Assembly (NCBI RefSeq): GCF_000203795.2
Contig: NW_006281107.1
Span: forward strand, 320,965 to 384,964
Length of the DNA stretch: 64,000 nucleotides
Direction: 5' to 3'
From: Batrachochytrium dendrobatidis JAM81
Lineage: Eukaryota; Chytridiomycota; Chytridiomycetes; Rhizophydiales
In this document: in pieces, positions 26,653-39,977 of the stretch
How the letters are laid out: every line of letters begins with the position of its first letter
How positions within the stretch are numbered: the first letter of the stretch is position 1
Position numbers and translations under genes: made by a program
Notes under the pieces: generated by a model
Told to the model about the DNA's origin: nothing
Databases searched by the model: none
What the model saw: only the letters and a program-made list of their open reading frames with translations

Positions 26653-27929
26653 TTATGGATCATGGTTTAAAATACGGATACCACAATTGTCTAGCACATT
26701 GCTCCATTTTACAATATCAAATGACAAGTCGCCTTTGTATTTTGATGTGGATGCCATGCAAATAATGTGCTGTTCATCCACTAGTTGAACCTGAAACAAC
26801 CAATCATGAGATATTTTTCCATGAATCATCAGCGTTACTGACAGCTGCTTCTGCCACAACTAAGCCCAATTATAGCAGTTGAAATCTATTAGCTCAAGTA
26901 TCTGACGCTTGGGTAATTGAATAATCAAAATGTGGCAAATCTACCTTGATTGTTGATGGATTGTTTGAATTGTAAGATGACACTAAAAACACAATATCTT
27001 GCAAGTTGGTTACAATCCCGCACCCGACTCCTTTCACATAAGCTTCTTTGAGAGCCCACATGCAATGAAACCGTCGAATCATGTCTTGATTATGATCATT
27101 TTTGGGTTGGAAAGTGATAATAGATGAAGATACGATCGAGTCTGGCGACACTACTGCCATACCAACCAACACATTTGCTTCCCCAGTTACACCATGCCGT
27201 ATCCACTCCCACTCCAACTTTGAAAACTGTTCATCAAAGTATCCAAAAAAGGTTTCCGGATCATCAATCTCACGCTGATCAATTTTGGTAAGATCCACCC
27301 CAACTCTCCATTGGTCTTGACTATTTCCAGATGATAGATTGGAAACAGTAGAGCCGGAAAATGGTGCCATTATCAAAGCGATATATTCGCCGTGATGTGA
27401 TATATTGTAATCTGGTAAAGCCATTGATGGTGATGTGGGATTAAATGAACAGCAGTTTGAAATAGTCATAAATGGTCTGCCAATGGAAGTTCTATGAAAC
27501 TGCAGTTGTTGCAAGGATATGTCTGGAATGTGTCTGCATATGGCTGCTCTCGGCAAAACCTGACCAACCTGATTCAAACGATAAAAACATTAGATATGAA
27601 TTGGCATTTAGGACTCGCTAGCATTCATGTAAAATGTGACTCGATAATAGCTTGATGCTTACTAAGCTGGAAAATGCATCTTTCTGAAACCTATAGCCTT
27701 TTATTCTACTCTGTTCTTGAGGATCCAGTAGTTGCATGCATTCTTCATAGGACTAAAATGAATCATTCAAACCAATATCTTGCTAGTTAGGATCACTACA
27801 GCCTCGAACAAAATGATCCAGTTGATATACTTGACTGGCTCTTAAATTAAACACATGCTAAACACATGCCTGAGCAATGATATCGTTGTCTTCAGTCCGG
27901 TTCACTACCCACACCAACATCTTGTTCAT
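26653..27929 (-). CDS. 4'-Phosphopantetheinyl transferase (Lys5/AASDHPPT type)
   Basis: This enzyme transfers the phosphopantetheine arm of CoA to carrier proteins such as fungal alpha-aminoadipate reductase, acyl carrier domains or NRPS/PKS. Four exons, 27929-27870, 27752-27663, 27568-26945 and 26859-26653, join to 327 codons (326 aa). Motifs in order: an N-terminal RIKGYRFQKDAFSSL helix, YNISHHGEY (about 104-112, family P-N-[VI]-SH-x-G), RVGVDLTKID (Mg-binding GVD, 140-142) and FHCMWALKEAYVKGVGCG (W-x-x-KEAxxK, 217-234). The segment between GVD and WALKEA is longer than usual, with an insertion around 178-216. Intron 1 would use a GC donor (CAG|GCATGT) to join MNKMLVWVVNRTE..IIAQ to SYEEC, so the extreme N-terminus is less certain. 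Confidence 0.88.
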
Positions 27930-28011
27930 GTTCAATTGTCAATTGTGACAAGTTTTGAATTTATTTTCATGTTCGCTAATCTCGAGGTTTTGTTTTCAAG
28001 GACGCGTACAA

Positions 28012-31000
28012 TTACTCAGTCCAAGACGATATGGATCTTGGATGTGGTGTTCCATCTCCATTTTTAGATAAAGGCGCATTTATCTGGGAGCGGTACCGAG
28101 CCACCATGGATGTAAAGTCTGTTTCCTCCTTGTCCTGTCGAGCACGCTTTGCTTGTTTCTTGGATATTGATTTTTCGGTCTCCGCCAATGCTGGCAAACC
28201 AGAAGCAGCATTCAGTGCTCTCGGTCTCTTGGGTAGACTGCTCACCGACTGTGATCCATCTACACGAGTCTTTCCTGCTTTTGTCTTGGAAACAATACTT
28301 TTTATGTCTGGTTTCTTGGTTTTAGGTAATTGAGACGGCTCATCGGCTGTTGGAGCATCTCTCTTACGCTTCTTGATCTGATCCTTTTTAGCTATTCTGG
28401 CTGCTGCACCTTCAACTTTGGTTGATTCTGGATTTTTTGCTTTGTTAATGATATCGCGCTCGCCTCTCTGCTTAAGTACCAATCTATTTTCCACTGCAAA
28501 CTCGACAATCGGTCGCTTAGCTACTTTGGTATTGGAAACTGGCATTGCCTTGACTTGTTTATCAGTCTTTTTGTCTTGGGTTGAATCTGCTTTTTGAGCA
28601 TTGTTAGTCTGTGGTTTTTTTTGAATGAATGCAGTTGGGTTGTTATTGAGCCATCGAAGACATGCTAATGCATCAGCATGAGAATTAAACTCAACAAACC
28701 CGTATCCCTTAGACTTTGGTTTTTTGGTTACAGCATCAAGTCGATCCATATCTAATAGCACCTTGGCTTGTCGTATTGTCACCTTGCGTTTGATGCCTGG
28801 TGCATCGTTCCCTTGTTGTAGCTCTTCATCCACCACTTCTGGTTCAAGGGGTTGACGAGTTCCTTCTTCTACTTGCTTCCAAAAAGCAATCACTGCATGT
28901 TTTGCAGTGTTTCGCAACTCATGATCAGTAACATATGGCATCAACGACCGAATAGAGAGACGGGTACGCGAGATAAAGAGGTTGGGATTAGTAGCCAAAA
29001 TGCGTTTGCGATCTGCAAAACTGTTTGTCCTTTTCAACAGTTCTTCCTCAGTGATGGTCTTGGCAGCCTCGGTTCCTGCAAATATAACTCCTTCGCGCAT
29101 CAAATACATGTTGCGCTTGTCTTGAGCTCGGCGACGCAATTTAGAATCATATGTCAATTCTCCTGCCAGTTTCTTGGATACGGCTATAGTAATGCTTAGC
29201 ATTCTGCCGCCAAGCATAAATGCTGGATTAGTGCCGGATGCCATTTGTGATAGCTCAGGAGTAATAACGGACTTGTGTGAATTGCTAGTGTTTACTGTTG
29301 TATATTCATTTCGGGAAGTTGGGAGCACTGGAACTGCATTGCTCGATGTAGGATCCATTACCAACAAAGCTACCGACTTTGCTTTTTCGTACTCTACTAG
29401 GCAGTCGGACGTGTTCTTTTCATCATAAAAGCACACAAATCCTGTACCTCTTGAAAGACCAGAGGTCTTGTCCATAGTGATTTTGGCATATCTTAGCTTT
29501 CCAAAAGTAGAAAATCTAGTGATTTCCAATTCAGTTTCTTATCGTCAGTTGTAATCTGTAAACCATGACAATATCCATATAGTAAACTTACGCGTTGTAA
29601 AGCTCTTTTTCGGTTGTTTCGAATGATAGATTTCGAATAAACAAGGTAGTGTCAGCATCGTCCTGACTTGAACTCGCTTTGTTACTTGATGGCTTGGATT
29701 CATCTGGAATAGTGTTTCTGGTGGATGGTTGATCAACGTCACTGTCAACCTCATTATCCATGATGATTTCGATACCGTCATCTTCTTCAGAAGACTCATC
29801 GTCCATAGTAATCTCCATACCATCTTCACCATCCACTTCCATCATTGATTCGTGTAGACTGTTTTGGGGTTTCAGACTGGTTGTCATTTCATTGTCATGT
29901 TGAGCGGCATCTGCGACTTGGTCTTCATTGTCACTTGAATCTTCGCCTTCAGCTGTAGGCAATGCAGAAAGTCGATCAAAAGTAGCTTTGGCAAGAGCCC
30001 AATCGACAGCAACAGGCCGATTCAAAATCTTGGTGCCATTTACGGCTTGCAAGGCACGTTGAGCACAATCCATAGTTTCAAACTCGACAAACCCAAATCC
30101 ACGAGCCTTTCCATCATCTAAATGAGGCACAGAGCAATCCTTGACTATGCCAAATGCTGAAAATACATTCTGTAGATTTTCTGGCTTACAGTTAAATGAC
30201 AAGTTACGAATAATAAGTCGAGCACGTTGTTTGGCCTGTTTTTGCATATTATTGGATTAAATGTAGATATTAGTAGCAAGTAAAACGTATCAGTTTGTAA
30301 CTATATGATGGAATGTAAATACCTTTGTCGGCTCAATAACTGATTTGATTGTTGCACCTTTGAACTGATGCTCATTGAGCTGCTTTTGAGCGCGACGTGC
30401 ACTATCCTCATTTTTGTATATGACACGAGCACAATCTAAAAATCCGACACATTTTTCAGTCAAGCCGCAACAAATACATCTGAGCAGCATAATTGTAACC
30501 TTTAGCCAGATTAGGATTGCATCGAAACAAATACAATGTTTACCTTGGGAAGCAGCATCCATTACATCATCGATTGGAAATTGTAAATCTTCAACATCAC
30601 CAAACTTGCGCAACTTTTTGTACAGTTGCTTCTTTGTAAGTTTTGCTGGAAGCCTACTAAGAAGTAGAGTCGTCATGTTTGATGCAAGTTTTGAACCAGT
30701 TGAATCAGATTTTTTGGCATTTGCTAAGGGACCATTGATCACTGCACTGGTGCTGGAAACAGGTGTAGTATCAACGACTTTAAGTTTACGTTTCATTTTG
30801 ACAAAATCCTTACTTGCTTGCTTTTCCATTTCTGCAACTTCTTCAATGTTTACTGGAATGCCCTCTAAATAAAATATATGCACTCAGTTTCTACATCAAA
30901 AAATTGATAATATGAATACGAGGTTTACCTGATTTTCTCTGAACAACAATGCTCTTTCTCAAGGCAATTTTCATCTTCAAAGTTCGACCGCCCATAAACT

Positions 31001-31394
31001 TTTGTTTTTTGAGTTCAACAAGTGCACGTTGGGCATCCTCAGCCAAGGCAAAGTGGACATATCCACAACCGCTGGACAAGCCGGTTAATTTCTGCTTGGC
31101 AATGAAACAAGAACGTACAGGACCAATCTGAGAAAAAAACTCTTCAAGATCATCAGCTTTTGCAGTGAATGGAAGAGTAGAAACAAACAAAGTAGATTTG
31201 GAATAGACCGAGCTGGTATCCTCTCCGTCAGAATCCACATCCACGCTAGTGATATGATGATCAGAAATCGGCGTGGAATCTTCCAACGTATCTGATGATG
31301 GATTGACGATATTTTTAGTTACTTTAGAAGATGCATGTTGTTTTTTGGGAATTGAGAGGTTGACGGTGGTCTGATCTTTCTTGGTTGATGGCAT
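28012..31394 (-). CDS. NOP4: Nop4/RBM28-type nucleolar protein with five RRMs
   Basis: Five exons, 31394-30929, 30864-30544, 30435-30323, 30235-29592 and 29515-28012, join to 1016 codons (1015 aa). MPSTKK is chosen as start; an upstream in-frame ATG at 31478 adds a residue stretch unlike this family. RRMs: RRM1 (TLFVSTLPF..GCGYVHF), RRM2 (LLLSRLPAKLTKK, interrupted by intron 2), RRM3 (RLIIRNLSF..GFGFVEF), an acidic spacer, RRM4 (TLFIRNLSF..GTGFVCF, interrupted by intron 4) and RRM5 (an SIRSLMPYV start and KGYGFVEF). The tail is Lys/Arg-rich with several nuclear-localisation-like clusters (KKRKR, KQAKRAR). Nop4p/RBM28 acts in 60S pre-rRNA processing. The protein is longer than the yeast and human versions (roughly 690-760 aa) because of linkers and tail. 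Confidence 0.92.
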
Positions 31395-31771
31395 GTGTTG
31401 GCTTTTTAAAGAAAATATGCTGAATGATATTCTTGATGATGCTGAATAAGCGTACAAATTGACAGTAATAATATCCAAAGATTACTGAAACTCAATCTTG
31501 TCAATTAGAATGCAGTTTTTTTATAATAATCAATTTTCAAGTTTGACTTTGAAATTTCCAAAAAAAAAATTGAAATTTTATCAAATTAAGTTGGAACATG
31601 ATTTCAGCAGTAATCACGTGTAAACTCACTTTTTGTTGGCTGGCTAGTCAATGCCAAAACCATCTGTTGGACCAGCAAAGCATCGAGTTTGTGCCAGGAA
31701 ATAATCTCATGCCTCAAAGTACACTTCACAAACATGTTCTTGTCAAAGCATTCATACAATAAAATATTTAT

Positions 31772-32144
31772 AGTCGTATTCACGTAAAATAAAACACTTT
31801 ATAATGATGGTCTTGGAATGAACAGTGATTGAATATTTCTTTTATTGAAACTATTCTAATATCAGACACGTTTGCGATCTAGTTCAACATATCTCAAAAA
31901 TGCAACTGTTATTTCCATGCCAGTTACGCAATGTTTACTTGAAATATTCGTTTTGGAGATTAAAAAAATGTCAAGAATGTGAAATGTATTGGAACAAAGT
32001 TGTAAACATTCGCATTGTATTTTGTTCAAGAATGAGCACAAAGACCAGTCAACCAATGAGTTCAAAATAAAATATTGTTCAATAAGATTGACACCAAACA
32101 TGACTGTTTATCATAGTGTTTCATTATACGTGAATATGACTGTA
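31772..32144. mobile_element. Inverted-terminus element (family A), about 370 bp
   Basis: The left end is AGTCGTATTCACGTAAAATA followed by AAACACT; the right end is AGTGTTTCATTATACGTGAA followed by TATGACTGTAT, a good inverted match. The right interior ends TTGACACCAAACATGACTGT, shared with the element at 2806-2965. A short open frame inside has no recognisable product. Confidence 0.7.
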
Positions 32145-32343
32145 TTTTAATTCATCACGGCTAATAAACAGACAACGAGAAAATCGCATTTATTTGAAAA
32201 ACCAGGAGGCACTTTAAAAGGCTATCATGTACACGTATACAGAAAATAATGAATAATGATAATTAAAATGTAAAATATAAAAACGGATGATGGCATATAA
32301 TCAGGGAAAGCATTGCCATTGAATGTAAAAAGGCACTTTATCA

Positions 32344-35309
32344 CTATGGTGTTGCAGTGTTGGTAATGTTGGTAAACGTAGGGTCCTGTAGTATAGGTTT
32401 GGACTGATCTGGTTCAACTTGTGGAGCCATCCTTGCCCCACTCACTGTCCATGATCCATTTAGTAGCACTGCAGTCCCATTAGCAAAAATGAGGAATCCT
32501 GAAATATTGAGAGTTTGGGGTTGTAATCCTATAGATAAAGGCGGTGTCTGTGCAATACCATTATCAGTGCCGTTTGTTACAGAACTATTGGAATCCATGG
32601 GAGCATTGGCAGCCAAAATCAAGGGTAGAAGATCCATGTTAAAGGCCTGCAAAACTTGAGAGTTTTCAGTTAATGTAAAATCTGCTACAGCAGTTGAATG
32701 TAGACTTTCAGAAAATGTAGATTTTCCCAGATACAAAGAAGTCGCTTGCAAAGGCACAATCTTATTAAACATGACAATTGCTCGAATCAATGGATATTTC
32801 TAAAAATACAAGAGGTTAAAGTTCAAAAAGTATATAAACCCAAGACATTGCTAGATCATATTCAAGCATGTGAATTACCTGCAACAAATCATAATCAAAC
32901 ACTTGTCTCCTCCATTCACCTTTTATCGACATTTCGGTCGCATTAAGACCCAACTGACGACCAGAAGGGTAATAAGCAGCACCAGTCTCGCTAACAATTA
33001 ATGGTTTTTGATGTCCTTTGGCGTAGATGGAGTAAAAATTGTATTGAGATCCTCCTGAAGTCAGATGAGCTTCAAAACTAGTAGAATTGGGACCAATACT
33101 ACGACTAGGCAGCGGAAGATTGTCATAGGTAGGGATAGCGGGAAAGGTGGATGCATAAGGCGAGTAAGAGTTTCCAGCTGTATCAGCCAGTCCAGGTCCC
33201 GAGAGTGGATATGAAAGCAGTGTCAAGGAATCTGATTTTAACTTTGGAGATGGTATGGAAGATGTTGAAGGAAGGGGTGTGCCATTAACAGTAGAATGTC
33301 TTGACTGCATATGGATTGGCAAACCACTTGATTCATTAAAAGCTGGAAAGGATATAGCCTTGACATCGGATGGAGCCGCACTAGTGGTATTTGCAGTCTG
33401 AGATACTGGAGGAAATGGGTATGGCATGCCAGCAGGAATTGGATAAAAGCTTCTGGCAGGATTTGAAGATGTGTAAAATGTAGAGATTCCTACCCAGTCG
33501 ACAGCATCATCACCAGGATAGTAGGGTAAAAATGGATCATCTTCAGCGTTAAATACACCATCTTGATTGGTGTCCAGTTGTTGAAATCGTGACTCTGTTT
33601 GATTAGGGAAAAAGCGACCACCTGGAAATGGATACGAAAGTGCAGATACTGGCGACCATACCATTGCGGTATTGTTTGTAGTATTGTGGACCATGTTGGC
33701 CAATTTAACAAAAGATTCACGGTAAGCTTTCGGATCCTGTCCATACGGAAACCAGTTTCCTAACAATAAAAAATGCGTATTGAAAATTGAGCTGTTAGAG
33801 AAACCGACAGTGGATTCAATCATGATTCTACGATAATAAAAACCAGGCCAGACCAAAACAACTCACCATTCATCTGTGGAGCATATCGCAAAAGAATAGG
33901 GACTCCAATAGAATTGATACTTTTACATTTTCTAGCGAGTGAAACAAGCACGTCATTTTGAATACTGCTCAATGGAGCCAGAGGAATTACAGTCACGCCC
34001 ATGATAGCGCCTGTTCCACGAATCAGTGCAGCAGTCCATGCAAAACTGTCAGACACTGTGTGTAAGATACCTGAAGAGTTTACATTTGCAGAAGTAAGCA
34101 AAGCAGAGCTCGTCATGTAAAAGAAGGAATCCTGAATGGCAGCAGCATGACCAAAATCATTGTTGAAATTTTCGGGATCGTTATTATCCTAAATAAAATT
34201 TAAACAAGGATGATAAATAACCCCTCGTAGTAGTGTCAGCTTTGGACACAAAGCAGTACAGTGTTTGGAACAATACATGAACTCAAGGATGGAATAGCAA
34301 GACAACATACCCAGTCGATGCTAGCGCCAAAATAAATGGCAGGACGACCAGAAGGATTGCCAAGCCCAAGAACACCTAGAACAGGAAGAGGTGGGCCAGG
34401 AGGAGAACCGGGAATACTTCCACGAGGACCAGCAGATGCATCGAATACGACAGGAGTTTGATGTAGATGAGTAACAATAACGACAGCAATGACGATGGTT
34501 AGAACCAGACCGATTCCAGCCAAGATGCCAACTCGGATGCAGCATATGCGAGACCACTGACGACGCATCAATTGACGACGGGACATGCCAAACCCATTGT
34601 CAGGACCAATGCCTCGAGTAGGAATCTGCCATGAACGAGAGGAAGGAGTCCAAGGACCCATACGAGACCATGGAGATCGATTGAAAGAAGAGTCTTGGGG
34701 AAGACCATCTCTGTTCGGACTAGCAGCCCCCCAAGCATCATCATCGCCCAATGGAACCCAAGCGCCAGATCCAGGACGAGCAAGAGAGTAGCTTTCATGA
34801 GCAGTCATTTCTGCTTGAAGCATTGGAGGAACGACTTGAGCCAAGTCATGGCAGTGATGAACAGTCGTGGAGGTTGAATGCTGCAGTGTAGTAATTTTCA
34901 ATGCAGAAGAGCGACAGAGTCTATGACGAGCAGCTGTGTCAGTCAATACAGCAGATGGAATGCAAGGCATCGTCCTGTCTGCAGTGATGCTGTCCAATGA
35001 CTCTTCCATGCGACTCGAATGACAAGAATCGACTTGAGCAGAAGCGTAGTGCTGTGATGGTCCCTTTTGCAGGGGTTCAAGCAGCTTTTCATCCGACACT
35101 TCTTGCAATGGCAGTAAAAACGAACGTCTAGACACTGACGATATGGAAATGGCAGAGTCGGTAGATATTCTTCTTTGTAATGGTTTAGTTTCTGTCGAGT
35201 CTGTGATGGTTGTGTTGCTAGAATGGCCAGTTTTCTTGGTATCAAGTGAGTCCAAGTGTTTGTAATGAATAGTAATAGACTTTTGTGTAGGTACAGAAGT
35301 AGTTGACAT
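32344..35309 (-). CDS. Single-pass membrane protein with GH26-like domain, acid/base residue changed
   Basis: Four exons, 35309-34311, 34188-33867, 33759-32879 and 32799-32344, join to 886 codons (885 aa). Residues 1-256 are Ser/Thr-rich and probably cytoplasmic. Residues 257-280 (VLTIVIAVVIVT core) form one membrane helix, so type II topology is expected. A short Pro-rich stalk follows. The extracellular part resembles glycoside hydrolase family 26 (beta-mannanase-like): IPLAPL, LLRYAPQMNGNWFPYG (432-447), MVWSP, YYPGDDAVDWVGIS (520-533) and IVSETGAAYYP (nucleophile Glu about 698), then KGEWRRQVF and a IRAIVMFNK strand. In GH26 the acid/base residue is Glu before MNG; here codon 438 is CAG (Gln). 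An EF-hand-like loop DTNQDGVFNAED lies at about 503-514. It may be a wall-carbohydrate-binding pseudoenzyme. The family call is from motif order only. Confidence 0.75.
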
Positions 35310-35320
35310 GATGAATTTAA

Positions 35321-35395
35321 ACTGTTGTTGTAATAATAGTTGTTGTGATAATAGTTGTTGTGATGGTTGTTGTAATAATAATTGTAATAATTGTC
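35321..35395. repeat. Low-complexity TTG/ATAATAG-type repeat in the 5' region of the GH26-like gene
   Basis: Degenerate repeats of TAATAGTTGTTGTGA and relatives lie 10-85 bases upstream of the ATG at 35309, probably in the 5' leader or core promoter. Confidence 0.55.
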
Positions 35396-35603
35396 AAGTC
35401 AAATTCCAGTCAAATGTTCGTCTTTTGCTTTCAAACTTTCAATTCACAAATCCACTTCAACTTCTTTACTTTTTGTTACAATTTGTTTTTAGAAAAATTA
35501 ATCTTAATCATTTCATGCGACTCTTTCATTTTCCTCATTTTGTATCAATACAATCGTAAAAGCATGAATATGTCACTGTAGAAAATATCAAACTCGACTC
35601 AGT

Positions 35604-38118
<2,515 letters not shown>

Positions 38119-38519
38119 CTATATAGGTAAGCTTTGCAACTGTTTTATTCGGAATGTAATAATGGCTCCAAGTTCAAAAAGCAAGCCTTGTATACAAAAG
38201 TTTGAAATGCCAAGATATGCAGGTCGTCAGGCGTAAGCTGTATTCTTTCGGGACAATATTAATATAATGACGGTGTTTCAAAACTAATTTATGCCAAATG
38301 GCTATTATACTCTGCATTTATGGAGATACTAAAATCAAATGGGCGGAAAGTATTGATAGTTGCAACTCCGCTTTCTGAGAATGTGCAGTAGCAAGCGGCC
38401 AACATATCAACTAAATCTGAGAAAGCGGTCTAGTTCATGACGTATCAATACAAAAGACTAGATATTGGAGTTGTTCAAGGTTTTACTCTAATTATGCAGC
38501 AATCACAACTGTATGGATA

Positions 38520-39350
38520 TTCATAGTAAACAATACATCCACATTACTGTAGCAACCCATGCAAATGTACTGGCATGACAAGTTATTCGGTCAAATAAAA
38601 TTGCCAGATTGATAAAAAACGCACACCTTGCTACCATCTGCAGTGCTGATATACCAACAAAATAAATAGTTGTATAACAGGATGTATTCCCACCATGATT
38701 GTCGTGCAATGTCCGAAATTGCATTTACGTTATCATATGTACAAGTTGTTGACTTTGACCATTTTGCAATTCTAAACATAATGCTCCTTGCAAGGTTTGA
38801 ATAAAGCAGACATGCACTCATCCAAAATATTCGGAACCACAATATATCTGGCATATCAGTAATGCTGGTGAAATTCATAGACCAATACCAATAGAATCAC
38901 ATTGATCATTTTTGGGTAGATTAGATTTATATACCAATACCACCAGATTAGGCTTTCAAATATAGAATTATTGGTGGTATAGATTCAGCACAATCTGCAA
39001 CCACATTGACCCGAGTTCATATCCAATTGCAATACAAACTATCAAGGCCACTTACTATCGAGCCTTGGCCGACATAAATGAATGTCAAGTCAATCATCAA
39101 GTAAAAATATAGGCTATTGCTTTTGTCAAATTGATATGCCTATCCTATTTGTTAACAAATTCCCATTCTCGGATATCTGGGCATCATTCAACTGAATTAA
39201 ACATATGCTGCACTGAAAATAACCAACCGTGTTGGAGCTACAATCAGTAAAGCCGTTAGTTTTACAGTGTCTTGTATTCGACCCCAATCTATCAAACTTG
39301 CAATCGCTGAAATCGTTGAAGCCATGGTATATTTGCGCTGGTGCTATTGA
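38520..39350 (-). pseudogene. Probable relic of a multi-pass membrane protein
   Basis: On the minus strand several hydrophobic coding-like pieces occur in order: MASTISAIASLIDWGRIQD from about 39324, FYLMIDLTFIYVGQGSI before a GTAAGT donor at about 39055, NSIFESLIWWYWYINLIYP, MINVILLVLVYEFHQ, and FWMSACLLYSNLARSIMFRI plus MVARCAFFINLAILFDRI further down. They look like transmembrane helices of one protein, but several are separated by in-frame stops or frame changes that plausible introns do not remove. Either the gene is decayed or it has many tiny exons I could not resolve. No family assigned. The rest of the gap between the proteases (38080-39977) shows nothing else. Confidence 0.35.
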
Positions 39351-39977
39351 TAGATATTCATAGCCACATGCATTGATGAGATTAAACTGGTATATCAGTC
39401 AGTGTTTTGTGAAAATAGTGAGATTCAAGATAGCCATGTGACTGACTAAACACATACAATGCCTAATAGTATATACCCAACAATGGTATCGCATAGGGAA
39501 GCACGAATGATCCTAAAAGTGCAATTTCGTTACAGCAGGCTGGAATAGGTATGCATGGTATTTGATATGGTGTTACAGCGTCGCGATCTATCAAGACAAT
39601 ACTCGGCCACAATCAACTCGGTTGCATTGCCATTTCAGCACTTTCTTAGTGCTCATTTAATCTCAAATCACACAACGTGCTAGATTGTAATGTAATTCAA
39701 GCCAGCATTTTATTGGCTATCCATCGTAGTGGCTCTAAATCTGCCATGCTCTACGCCACATCAACCAAACCGCACGTCTACGCTCCATAGCTTTCAACTG
39801 GGAAATAGTTGATAGTGATTTAGGCCGAGAATTTGAAGCGTGTCGGAGATTTATTTTATATAAATATACGTAATCTACTCATAATAGATACCTACCAACG
39901 GCTGTCAACTGTGAATTATCCAAATCATTTTCTTTTGCAGCATTCAACCATCTCGAAACGTTTGAAAAGGCAACATC

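Noticed and set aside
30414..30872. 152-codon plus-strand frame
   Set aside because: It is antisense to RRM2 exons and an intron of the Nop4 gene, whose exons join in frame with RRM motifs.
31862..32101. 79-codon minus-strand frame
   Set aside because: It lies wholly inside an inverted-terminus element and shows no recognisable domain.
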